From positions 1 through 6,449 of the forward strand of contig JAAYEN010000149.1 of NCBI GenBank assembly GCA_012728775.1: a stretch of DNA of 6,449 nt. The letters run 5' to 3'. Below, in pieces: positions 1-5,946 of this stretch; within the stretch, counting starts at the first letter, position 1, and every line of letters begins with the position of its first letter. The translations under genes were made by a program, and so were the position numbers. Under the pieces are notes generated by a model. The model saw nothing but the letters and a program-made list of their open reading frames with translations, had not been told where the DNA came from and searched no databases. Origin of the DNA: Tissierellia bacterium. Lineage in GTDB: Bacteria > Bacillota_A > Clostridia > Tissierellales > Peptoniphilaceae.

Positions 1-1
1 C

Positions 2-838
2 GGCATGATCATAGGAGATGTAGGCTCAAACTTAAAAGCAAATACGATAAACTTAATAAGATTGTCTTTTGGATTAATTTATCTAAGTATGTTCACACTA
101 TTTACATCTGGAGTAATTTTTCCATTTCATGCCTCTACTTCCTCGTTTTTATATTTGGGAATATCTGGAATAATAGGCTTTGCCATTGGAGATTTTTTCT
201 TTATCTCAACAATAATGACAATTGGACCCAGATTTGGGATGTTAATGCTGTCTACTAGTCCTATACTTACAGCAATTTTAGACTACATATTATTTGGGGT
301 TAAGTTATCCTTAGTTGGATATTTGGGGATTTTATTAACCATAGTTGGAATCGCAATTGTTGTACTTTCCCAAAGGGATAATGGTAAAGTATTAGATAAA
401 AAAATTCTTATCAAGGGATTATTATTTGGAATTTTAGCAGCAACAGGACAAAGTGTAGGAACAATTTTTAGCAAAATGGGAGTAAGTTCCATCGGTGCTA
501 TTCAAGCTACACAACTTAGAATAGTAGGTGGATTATTGGCGATGTTTGTCATACATCTCTTCACAAAAAATAAAGACAATCTATTTAGCGCAATTAAAAA
601 TAAATCTGTAATTAGTAAAATGTCTATTGCAGGATTTTTAGGCCCTGCATTAGGAGTTTGGTTTTCTTTATTATCCCTACAACATACATCTGCAGGAGTG
701 GCAGCTACATTAACATCCACAATGCCTATTATGATTTTACCGTTTTCAATTTTTTATTATAAGGAAAAAATTGGAATAGTAGAAATTTTAGGAACTGTAA
801 TGTCTATTGTTGGAATAGGAATATTATTTACATTTTAA
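2..838 (+). CDS. DMT/EamA family transporter, 5' end cut by window
   Basis: This is a drug/metabolite-transporter (EamA) family inner-membrane permease; the substrate cannot be read from the sequence. Counting from the Met at position 5, about nine hydrophobic segments are visible (roughly residues 15-36, 47-70, 75-96, 101-122, 134-155, 164-186, 205-224, 229-251 and 257-277). They form two homologous halves, each ending in the family pattern of a Pro-Ile helix, a short loop and a Gly-rich Val-Gly-Ile helix. The family normally has ten helices in about 300 residues. Here the text begins at the loop before helix 2, the frame stays open to the window edge, and no ribosome binding site precedes the Met at 5. 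The true start is therefore very probably upstream. The gene ends at TAA 836-838 and converges on pcp through a shared terminator. Family assignment is secure; substrate unknown. Confidence 0.85.
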   Translation, partial: GMIIGDVGSNLKANTINLIRLSFGLIYLSMFTLFTSGVIFPFHASTSSFLYLGISGIIGFAIGDFFFISTIMTIGPRFGMLMLSTSPILTAILDYILFGVKLSLVGYLGILLTIVGIAIVVLSQRDNGKVLDKKILIKGLLFGILAATGQSVGTIFSKMGVSSIGAIQATQLRIVGGLLAMFVIHLFTKNKDNLFSAIKNKSVISKMSIAGFLGPALGVWFSLLSLQHTSAGVAATLTSTMPIMILPFSIFYYKEKIGIVEILGTVMSIVGIGILFTF

Positions 839-870
839 AAGGACGAATGCATGATTTGATTCGTCCTTTA
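837..870. terminator. bidirectional rho-independent terminator between DMT gene and pcp
   Basis: A perfect 11-bp inverted repeat with arms at 838-848 (AAAGGACGAAT) and 859-869 (ATTCGTCCTTT) encloses a 10-nt loop. It lies between two convergent stop codons, TAA 836-838 on plus and TAA 883-881 on minus. On the plus strand it is followed by a T-rich stretch; on the minus strand the arm runs into TTTT. The position and two-way symmetry fit a shared terminator. Confidence 0.8.
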
Positions 871-880
871 GTTTATTTAT

Positions 881-1570
881 TTAAAAATCAGATCCGAACT
901 CTCTTTCCAATTCTTCCACTAGAAAATCTAATTCGAAATTTTCTATTATTTGTATTTGGATATTTAAAACTTCAACTACTTCTTCTATAGATACTTTTAA
1001 TCCTTGTACGATTAAATTTAAATCCATAGATGGAGTATTAGAAGGTTTATCTAAAACTTGGGATGGTATATATGGAACATGGATAAAGCCAGACCTAGTG
1101 TTTAACTTATTGGTTTTTATATATTCTAAAACGCTATATAAGACATGATTACATACGAAATTGCCTGCTGTATATGAAATACTTGCAGGTATATTTTCTT
1201 CTTTCATTCTTTCTACCATTCTTTCAACTGGCAATGTAGAAAATATTCCATCAATTCCATACTCGGAAATATTTCCAATTGGTTCTTCTCCTTCATTGTC
1301 AGGTATCCTAGCATTTACAAAATTTATTCCTATAAACTCCGGCGTTATAGTAGCTCTACCTCCAGCTTGTCCTATGGAAATTACAGCATCAGGATTTAAC
1401 TCTTCAATTTTTTCTATTACTAAATTCCCTGCTTTTGAAAATACTGTAGGAATTTCCATTTTAATAATTTCTGCTCCATTAATATTATCTGGCAAAAGTT
1501 TTACAGCTTCCCAAGAAGGGTTTGTGGATTCGCCACCAAAGGGATCAAAACCTGTAACAAGAATTTTCAT
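881..1570 (-). CDS. pcp: pyrrolidone-carboxylate (pyroglutamyl) peptidase I
   Basis: This is a cytosolic cysteine peptidase of family C15 that removes N-terminal pyroglutamate from peptides. The 229-residue protein opens with the family signature MKILVTGFDPFGGE. The Gly-Gln-Ala-Gly-Gly-Arg block is at 67-72, followed by the catalytic Glu78 in ITPEFIGIN. The catalytic Cys140 lies in GNFVCNHVLY and the catalytic His164 in GFIHVPYIP, so the Glu-Cys-His triad is complete. Family members are usually about 215 residues. This one carries some 20 extra acidic residues at the C-terminus (from about 206), the only oddity. GGAGAG sits 7 nt before the ATG and supports the start. It lies downstream of ligase A on the same strand, but a terminator at 1638-1672 separates them. 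A TATAAT at 1607-1602 (minus), about 31 nt before the start, may be its own -10; no good -35 was seen. Confidence 0.95.
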   Translation of the reverse strand: MKILVTGFDPFGGESTNPSWEAVKLLPDNINGAEIIKMEIPTVFSKAGNLVIEKIEELNPDAVISIGQAGGRATITPEFIGINFVNARIPDNEGEEPIGNISEYGIDGIFSTLPVERMVERMKEENIPASISYTAGNFVCNHVLYSVLEYIKTNKLNTRSGFIHVPYIPSQVLDKPSNTPSMDLNLIVQGLKVSIEEVVEVLNIQIQIIENFELDFLVEELEREFGSDF

Positions 1571-1637
1571 TTAATTACTCTCCATTTAATAAATTTATAT
1601 AATTATAATAACACAAAATATGTTTATATTCTTGAAA

Positions 1638-1672
1638 TTAAAAAACTTGCAATAGAAAATCCTACTGCAAGT
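1638..1672 (-). terminator. rho-independent terminator downstream of ligase A
   Basis: Read on the minus strand, an 11-bp stem (ACTTGCAGTAG at 1672-1662 with CTATTGCAAGT at 1655-1645) closes a 6-nt loop and is followed by TTTTTAATTT. The only imperfect pair is a G-U wobble on the minus strand, but a C-A mismatch on the plus strand. That asymmetry fits a minus-strand terminator. It begins about 30 nt past the stop of the ligase at 1703-2713 and isolates that gene from pcp. Confidence 0.8.
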
Positions 1673-1702
1673 ATATGTTCATTGCTAATTAAAAACACAT
1701 AT

Positions 1703-2713
1703 TTAAAATTTTCCTATTTCGAGTCGTTTCTCATCTCTTTCCCTGGCCCAAGCTATTTCCACCATTCTATTAATTAGTGTATCGTAATCTATTCCTACTT
1801 CGTTAGCTGAGTCTTCAAAGAAAGATTTTCCTTTTTCTAGTCCAGGCATTGTATTAAATTCAATAACCTGTGGTTTCCCGTGTTTATCTAGTCTCATATC
1901 TACTCTTGCATAAACCTCTGCTCTAAGAGCTTTAAAAGATTTTACTGCCATTTCTTGCATCTCTTTAGCTAGTTCATCTGGAATATTCGCCGGAACTTCT
2001 TTTATTAAAGTTTTCTGCAATTTTGTTTCTATTGATTGATAATTTGTTGGTGAATCTTTAGTGAATTTCAATTCCAACACTGGCAGAGCTAGAAGTGGAT
2101 TTTCTTCTAATACTCCTACGGTAAATTCACGTCCTGGTAGATATTCTTCTACTAAAATAGGGGGATTTAATTCTGCAAATATTCTCTTTAGTGTTTTTCT
2201 CAGTTGTTCTTCATTTTCTACATAAGAATCTTTATGTACTCCTACTGAAGCTGCTTCTGACTCTGGTTTTACAAAAAGAGGAAATGCATCTTTTAATTCT
2301 TCACTTAACTCTTCATCTTCAGCCATAAATACTTGAGATTTAGTTGTTGGTATTCCTATGGAACGTAGTATTACTTTTGTAGTTTCCTTTGATAACCCTA
2401 ATGCTTGGGTAAACATTCCTGAACCTACCATTGGAATTCCTAATAATTCCAAAGCTGCAAATACATTTCCTTGCAACTGCAAGTTTTCCATAGGTGCGTA
2501 ATGACAAAATATCATATCTATATCGCCAATGTTCATAATATCTCTAAGCATATCCACATTGGCAGGAATTGGAACGACTTCATGTCCACCCTTTTCCAAG
2601 GCTAAAGTGATTGTTCTTACAATGTTTTTCATGTGTTCGTCTGCTTTAGGGTTTATCACCTTTAGCTCTTCTGGCATATCAGAATATTCTGCATAAACTA
2701 ATGCTATTTTCAT
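1703..2713 (-). CDS. Ddl-like ATP-grasp carboxylate-amine ligase, paralog A
   Basis: This 336-residue protein has the fold pattern of D-Ala-D-Ala ligases. An N-terminal Rossmann-like part (1-105) holds the QGNVFAALELLGIP block. The ATP-grasp part has Lys113 (TTK), Lys149-Pro150 (PLFVKP), EEYLPGREFTVGVL (189-202), metal-site residues Asp272 (ARVD), Glu285 and Asn287 (EFN), and MPGL at 289-292. These support ATP-dependent joining of a carboxylate to an amine in the cytosol. It lacks the N-terminal GGxSxE motif of true Ddl. The usual catalytic Gly-Ser-Ser loop reads Ala-Ala-Ser (154-156), and the usual loop Tyr after Lys231 is Leu232. A substrate other than two D-alanines is therefore likely. 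GGAGG lies 6 nt before the ATG. Automatic pipelines would probably call it D-alanine--D-alanine ligase; that specificity is not supported. It is about 57% identical to its neighbour, ligase B. Confidence 0.85.
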   Translation of the reverse strand: MKIALVYAEYSDMPEELKVINPKADEHMKNIVRTITLALEKGGHEVVPIPANVDMLRDIMNIGDIDMIFCHYAPMENLQLQGNVFAALELLGIPMVGSGMFTQALGLSKETTKVILRSIGIPTTKSQVFMAEDEELSEELKDAFPLFVKPESEAASVGVHKDSYVENEEQLRKTLKRIFAELNPPILVEEYLPGREFTVGVLEENPLLALPVLELKFTKDSPTNYQSIETKLQKTLIKEVPANIPDELAKEMQEMAVKSFKALRAEVYARVDMRLDKHGKPQVIEFNTMPGLEKGKSFFEDSANEVGIDYDTLINRMVEIAWARERDEKRLEIGKF

Positions 2714-2929
2714 ATATCTCCTCCATTTATATTTATCTTTAATTTGTAAATTGAAATGCGAAAATATTATGCCTAGTATTATTTCTTGTATAAGGCAATA
2801 TTTTTCTATATTAATTTATATCAATTTGAGTAAAGTTAAATATGTAAATTTTTTTGCACATTCCCAAAAATAGTTTTGGAAATGTAACTAACTTATTTTA
2901 TAATAATCAATTCATATTAGCAATTATAT
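2714..2929. other. spacer between the two ligase genes with two inverted repeats
   Basis: This 216-bp AT-rich spacer separates ligase B (upstream on minus) from ligase A. It holds an inverted repeat at 2761-2774/2793-2804 (AAAATATT, an AT bulge, GCCT, then AGGC and AATATTTT) and a 12-bp hairpin at 2858-2885. No convincing -35/-10 pair for ligase A was found. The spacer should contain either its promoter or a read-through leader. A short open frame on the plus strand here lacks a ribosome site and is not considered a gene. Confidence 0.5.
2858..2885 (-). terminator. hairpin after ligase B, atypical terminator or RNA-end structure
   Basis: On the minus strand a 12-bp stem (ACATTTCCAAAA with TTTTGGGAATGT, one G-U wobble) closes a 4-nt loop about 45 nt past the ligase B stop. 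The wobble is favourable only on the minus strand. No U-tract follows; the next bases are GCAAAAAAATTT. It is therefore not a standard intrinsic terminator. It may be a 3'-end stabilising hairpin, a weak terminator or part of a leader for ligase A. Confidence 0.4.
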
Positions 2930-3940
2930 TTAAAAGCGACCTTTTTCAAAATCTCTATCCCTTTGATTATTCTTATATGCTATGTCTACAAGCATATTTA
3001 TTAAATCATCATATTCTATACCTGCAACCAATGCTGCTTTATTAAAAAAGGATTTATCTTCTTCCAAACCAGGCATTATATTTACTTCAATTACTTGTGC
3101 TTTTCCATCTCTATCTAACCTAAAATCTACTCTAAAATAGCCTTTTGCACGAATTGCTTTAAAAGCATCTACTGCGATTCTTTGCATCTCGTCTCTTAAT
3201 TCATCAGGTATTTCTGCAGGGCATCTGGTTTTAATATCTCCCTTAGCTTTTCTTTCGACAGATTGAAACTTGACATCATCCTCTTCATCAAATAAAAATT
3301 CAAATACGGGTAAAGCTATAGGAGGTTCTAAACCTAATACTCCTACTGTAAATTCTTTTCCAGGTAAGTATTCTTCCACAATAATAGGAGGTTTTACAAT
3401 TTTTAGAATCCTTTTTATAGATTTTCTTAATTCTTCTTCATTATTTACCAAAGAATCCCTTTCAATGCCTACAGATTGAGCTTCTGATTCTGGTTTTACA
3501 AAAAGTGGAAATCGATCCTTAAGTTCTGGTTTTAATTTTTCATCTCCTGTAAAAAATATTTGAGATGGCGCTGTTGGAATTCCCATATCCTTTAAAACTA
3601 ATTTTGTAGTTTCCTTGGACAGTGAAACCGCTTGGGGGAACATTCCTGAACCTACCATAGGTATACCTAATAATTCTAAAGCTGCAAATACATTTCCTTG
3701 GTTATTTAAATCTAACATAGGCATATAGTGACAGAATATTACATCCACATCACCAATTTTCATGACATTTTCCAACATTTGCAGATTTGCTGCTACTGGA
3801 AATACGTCATGACCTCCATTTTCTAATGCTCTCGTTAAGGTTTTTATAGTTTTGCTCATTTGAGTCGGACCATAAGGATTAATCTCTGATACTTTTTTAG
3901 GCAAATTATCTAGTTCCGAATGTATTAATGCTATTCTCAT
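2930..3940 (-). CDS. Ddl-like ATP-grasp carboxylate-amine ligase, paralog B
   Basis: This is the second ligase, also 336 residues, aligning with ligase A without a gap. My hand count gives about 190 of 336 identical positions, including an unbroken identical run at 81-101. ATP-grasp landmarks are Lys113, Lys149-Pro150, EEYLPGKEFTVGVL (189-202), Asp272 (FRVD), Glu285 and Asn287 (EVN), and MPGL (289-292), so it should bind ATP and metal. As in A, the N-terminal GGxSxE motif is absent. The loop that is Gly-Ser-Ser in Ddl reads Ala-Gln-Ser (154-156), and the residue after Lys231 is Ala232 rather than Tyr. It differs from A at likely pocket positions (Gln155 for Ala, Ile288 for Thr) and throughout 213-240, suggesting a different substrate. 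AAGGAG lies 10 nt before the ATG, slightly long. A promoter candidate lies at 3992-4021. The pair looks like an old tandem duplication. Confidence 0.85.
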   Translation of the reverse strand: MRIALIHSELDNLPKKVSEINPYGPTQMSKTIKTLTRALENGGHDVFPVAANLQMLENVMKIGDVDVIFCHYMPMLDLNNQGNVFAALELLGIPMVGSGMFPQAVSLSKETTKLVLKDMGIPTAPSQIFFTGDEKLKPELKDRFPLFVKPESEAQSVGIERDSLVNNEEELRKSIKRILKIVKPPIIVEEYLPGKEFTVGVLGLEPPIALPVFEFLFDEEDDVKFQSVERKAKGDIKTRCPAEIPDELRDEMQRIAVDAFKAIRAKGYFRVDFRLDRDGKAQVIEVNIMPGLEEDKSFFNKAALVAGIEYDDLINMLVDIAYKNNQRDRDFEKGRF

Positions 3941-3991
3941 GTTTTTTCATCTCCTTACTTGTTTCCTGATTTTTTGCACGAAAAGAAAGTT

Positions 3992-4021
3992 TTTATATAT
4001 TTTTTCTTTTTTTCTTGACAA
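3992..4021 (-). promoter_or_regulatory. candidate sigma-A-type promoter for ligase B
   Basis: Read on the minus strand, TTGTCA (4021-4016) and TATAAA (3997-3992) are separated by 18 nt of A-rich sequence. Transcription would begin around 3985, giving a leader of roughly 45 nt before the ligase B start. The -35 overlaps a plus-strand TTGACA at 4015-4020. A further minus-strand TATAAT at 4081-4076 could give a longer leader but has no good -35. Confidence 0.5.
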
Positions 4022-4042
4022 AATTGCGTAATTAAATAAAAT
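4015..4042 (+). promoter_or_regulatory. candidate plus-strand promoter in the gene-free stretch
   Basis: TTGACA (4015-4020, exact consensus), a 16-nt spacer and TAAAAT (4037-4042, five of six) face away from ligase B. No plus-strand gene follows; the transcript would meet the hairpin at 4195-4228. The region has no ATG on this strand, so any product would be a noncoding RNA of roughly 180 nt. In DNA this AT-rich the match could be chance. Confidence 0.3.
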
Positions 4043-4150
4043 AAGTTGATTATTGAATTTTGATAGGCTAAAACAATTATACCCTTTAGAACCATTTTAG
4101 AAAAGATATTTTTTTTGGAAAACCTTTTTTTCTTGGTTTTTTTGAAAAAT

Positions 4151-4191
4151 AATTTGATATTATTTTCATTTTAGTGCTATAATATCAAATT
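4151..4191. promoter_or_regulatory. 13-bp perfect inverted repeat around an extended -10 box
   Basis: The arms at 4151-4163 (AATTTGATATTAT) and 4179-4191 (ATAATATCAAATT) are exact reverse complements around a 15-nt centre. TGCTATAAT at 4175-4183 is an extended -10 on the plus strand, and TTGATA at 4154-4159 is 18 nt upstream of it. The repeat would suit a dimeric repressor site over a promoter, or an RNA hairpin. The sequence shows the repeat; its role is inferred. Confidence 0.4.
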
Positions 4192-4194
4192 TAT

Positions 4195-4228
4195 AAAAGA
4201 TAGCGATAACTTAACATCACTATCTTTT
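4195..4228. terminator. terminator hairpin after the GNAT gene, possibly two-way
   Basis: The arms are 4195-4207 (AAAAGATAGCGAT) and 4216-4228 (ATCACTATCTTTT) with an 8-nt loop. The single imperfect pair is a G-U wobble on the minus strand and a C-A mismatch on the plus strand, so it is best suited to ending the GNAT transcript, whose stop lies 7 nt upstream at 4235. The arm ends in TTTT in both directions, with one extra T and then A on plus, so it could also stop plus-strand transcription. Confidence 0.7.
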
Positions 4229-4234
4229 TAATAT

Positions 4235-4513
4235 TTATTCAAGATATAAAACATCTTCATACTCTGAATTTTCTAACATAACCTTTGCAGCATAAGGACA
4301 AGTTGGATAAATTTTAAAACCTTCATCTCTCGCTAACTCTGCCATTTCTGCTACTAATATTTTTCCTATTCCCTGTCCAGAAAGCTGAGATTTTACCATA
4401 GTGTCATAAACCTCTTTAACTCCATATTTATAATCTCTGTATCGTATGGCAGCTTGATTGTCAGACTCATGATATCCTATATAAATACAATAATTTCCTC
4501 TTACAGGTTTCAT
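4235..4513 (-). CDS. small GNAT-fold N-acetyltransferase, PF14542 (YjdJ/Acetyltransf_CG) type
   Basis: This 92-residue protein matches the short, stripped-down GNAT family in which the acetyl-CoA site is followed by a Cys-containing motif. The acetyl-CoA loop reads QLSGQGIGKILV (43-54). It is followed by AELARDEGFKIYPTCPYAAKVM, with Cys72 in the TCPYA motif, and a C-terminal EYEDVLYLE. Full-length members are about 90-100 residues, so it appears complete. The family is predicted to transfer acetyl groups from acetyl-CoA in the cytosol; acceptors are mostly unknown, and none can be read here. AAGGGGGA lies about 6 nt before the ATG and supports the start. It is divergent from the CPBP protease and transcribed toward ligase B, from which a terminator and about 295 bp separate it. 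Confidence 0.85.
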   Translation of the reverse strand: MKPVRGNYCIYIGYHESDNQAAIRYRDYKYGVKEVYDTMVKSQLSGQGIGKILVAEMAELARDEGFKIYPTCPYAAKVMLENSEYEDVLYLE

Positions 4514-4543
4514 ATAATCCCCCTTTGAAATTGTTTATATTGT

Positions 4544-4549
4544 ATTATA
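4544..4549 (-). promoter_or_regulatory. candidate -10 box for the GNAT gene
   Basis: On the minus strand GGGTATAATA carries an exact TATAAT about 30 nt before the GNAT start codon. No clear -35 is present at the usual distance. The rest of the 205-bp divergent spacer up to 4718 holds the CPBP gene's promoter and nothing else recognised. Confidence 0.35.
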
Positions 4550-4642
4550 CCCATTATTTAATAATATTTTTAAGTATAAAAGACTTCGCATACGATTTAC
4601 TGATTAATGTAAAAAAATTCTAAAGACTAAAAATAAAATCAG

Positions 4643-4666
4643 AGAATTAATTCTATATGTTATAAT
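4643..4666 (+). promoter_or_regulatory. extended -10 promoter with adjoining 12-bp palindrome, CPBP gene
   Basis: TGTTATAAT (4658-4666) is an exact -10 with the TGn extension, which can replace a weak -35; none is seen. A perfect 12-bp palindrome, AGAATTAATTCT, sits directly upstream at 4643-4654, inside the would-be spacer, where a bound dimer would block polymerase. The leader to the start at 4719 would be about 45 nt. Confidence 0.45.
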
Positions 4667-4707
4667 AAATTTACCAAAAAATAATGAATGGATTATGAAT
4701 AATATAC

Positions 4708-4713
4708 AGGAGG
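4708..4713 (+). promoter_or_regulatory. ribosome binding site deciding the CPBP start
   Basis: AGGAGG lies 5 nt before the ATG at 4719. An in-frame ATG at 4695 has no such site before it, and the Shine-Dalgarno sequence falls inside its reading frame, so 4719 is the better start. Confidence 0.85.
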
Positions 4714-4718
4714 AATCA

Positions 4719-5768
4719 ATGAAAGAGAAATTATTAAAAAAGCAGCTCACTATATTTTTATTAATTGCATTTGGACTACCAATGCTAATGGGAGCTTTAC
4801 TTTACTACGCTAAATCCCAAGGACAAAGTGTAGAGTCTATTCCAATATTTCAAATGTTTACACCAGCCTTAGGTGCCATAATTGCTATGACTGTAACTTC
4901 TAGAAAAAATGAAAACTTTCCTAAATTCACATATTATACCTATATATTTTCATCTTTTATAATATTAGCAATAGTTTTCGCTTCAGTATTTATTCCGAAT
5001 TTTCAAGGAGATACTATCATAGGGATTGTCGTTATAGCATCTAGTGTATTAGTTCTAATAGGAATTATAGCAGACAAAAAGAGAAGAAGAATACCATATA
5101 ATTTGGATTTGAAAAAATTTTCTAAAGTTTTACTTGTAGTGTTAGTGTTTTTAATACTGTATTTTTTAAAAGTAGGAATAGGATATTTAATTAGTAATGA
5201 CTTATCTACATTTTTTGGATTCTTTAAAACAGAAAAAATATTTTATGCAGTTTCATTAATTCCAACATTTTTTATAAGTTTTGCTCCTTTTTTTGGAGAA
5301 GAATATGGATGGAGATATTTTCTACAACCTATACTTCAAAAAAAATTTGGTATGATAAAAGGTTTAGTTATTTTAGGAGTACTTTGGGGATTATGGCATT
5401 TACCACTAAACCTCTTTTATTACTCGGCAAAAGGAAGCGAAATTTATAGTTTATTAAACCAGATTTTTATGTGTATTGGATTTAGTATAATATTTGGATT
5501 TGCTTATGGATATACGGGTTCCATTTGGGCTCCAGTATTAATGCATTTTTTCAATAATAATTTAATTTTATTTTTTACAGATAGTATGGACCCATCAGTT
5601 ATTCAAAACCAAGAAATCAATATGCAAGGAGTATTAATAAATGCTGGACTTTCATTGGTCTTATATGGAATATTTGTATTTTCTAAATATAATAGAGATA
5701 AGAAATATAGAATCTCAACACCAAACGAGAGATTAGCAGTTAATGAAGAGATCAATAGTACTAGATAG
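4719..5768 (+). CDS. CPBP family (CAAX protease/bacteriocin-processing) intramembrane metalloprotease
   Basis: This 349-residue multi-pass membrane protein belongs to the PF02517 (ABI/CAAX/Rce1-like) family. The three family motifs are intact in the C-terminal half: Glu194-Glu195 with Arg199 in GEEYGWR, Trp223 with His227 in WGLWH, and His276 with Asn280 in HFFNN. The Glu and two His residues should hold the metal and water in the membrane. Hydrophobic segments lie near 11-30, 42-60, 73-93, 99-117, 136-158, 176-192, 212-230, 245-265 and 305-322. A basic loop, KKRRR, is at 120-124, and the charged C-terminal tail is predicted to be soluble. Some relatives process peptides or give bacteriocin immunity; others have no known substrate. 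No bacteriocin gene is visible beside it, so its role stays open. The start is chosen by the AGGAGG; an in-frame ATG 24 nt upstream is less likely. It is a single-gene unit with its own promoter and terminator. Confidence 0.9.
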   Translation: MKEKLLKKQLTIFLLIAFGLPMLMGALLYYAKSQGQSVESIPIFQMFTPALGAIIAMTVTSRKNENFPKFTYYTYIFSSFIILAIVFASVFIPNFQGDTIIGIVVIASSVLVLIGIIADKKRRRIPYNLDLKKFSKVLLVVLVFLILYFLKVGIGYLISNDLSTFFGFFKTEKIFYAVSLIPTFFISFAPFFGEEYGWRYFLQPILQKKFGMIKGLVILGVLWGLWHLPLNLFYYSAKGSEIYSLLNQIFMCIGFSIIFGFAYGYTGSIWAPVLMHFFNNNLILFFTDSMDPSVIQNQEINMQGVLINAGLSLVLYGIFVFSKYNRDKKYRISTPNERLAVNEEINSTR

Positions 5769-5787
5769 AATTAATAGAGATCAAATT

Positions 5788-5810
5788 TGAGGCAAAAGCC
5801 TCATTTTTTT
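5788..5810 (+). terminator. rho-independent terminator after the CPBP gene
   Basis: TGAGGC and GCCTCA form a perfect 6-bp stem around AAAA and are followed directly by seven T residues. It begins 20 nt past the CPBP stop. This is the most canonical terminator in the window. Confidence 0.92.
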
Positions 5811-5946
5811 CTTAATAAGGCCTGTGTAATAAGAATTTCAATAATCATATTTATAAACTCAAAAAATAAAAATAGTGGTGTATGGTATTAAATAAATTAC
5901 AGAAACTATCATTATCATAATAAAATAATTGATACCTAATATAAAT

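Noticed and set aside
283..720. Two minus-strand open frames of about 70 codons inside the DMT transporter gene
   Set aside because: They are antisense to a clear membrane protein and have no family likeness or start signals.
1161..1574. 137-codon plus-strand open frame opposite pcp
   Set aside because: It mirrors pcp, whose full catalytic motifs are read on the other strand; it has no ribosome binding site and no recognisable protein.
2854..3045. 63-codon plus-strand open frame overlapping the end of ligase B
   Set aside because: It overlaps a hairpin and the antisense of ligase B, has no ribosome site and shows low-complexity AT-driven composition.
3270..3479. 69-codon plus-strand open frame inside ligase B
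   Set aside because: It is antisense to well-conserved ligase sequence; its Ser/Asn-rich text is the mirror of acidic codons.
1703..3940. Naming the ligases ddl or van-type resistance ligases
   Set aside because: The N-terminal GGxSxE motif and the triad residues are missing, and no vanH, vanX or regulator gene is nearby.
4119..4143. AAAACC/GGTTTT stem followed by T residues as a plus-strand terminator
   Set aside because: The stem is only 6 bp, with two GC pairs and a 10-nt loop, in a region full of T-runs; likely chance.
4109..4143. Homopolymer T-runs of 7-8 bases as phase-variation tracts
   Set aside because: They lie outside any coding region and outside the -10/-35 spacing of the candidate promoters.
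5884..5936. GGTATTA/TGATACC inverted repeat in the CPBP-symporter spacer
   Set aside because: It has 7-8 pairs over a 39-nt loop with one wobble; too weak to call.
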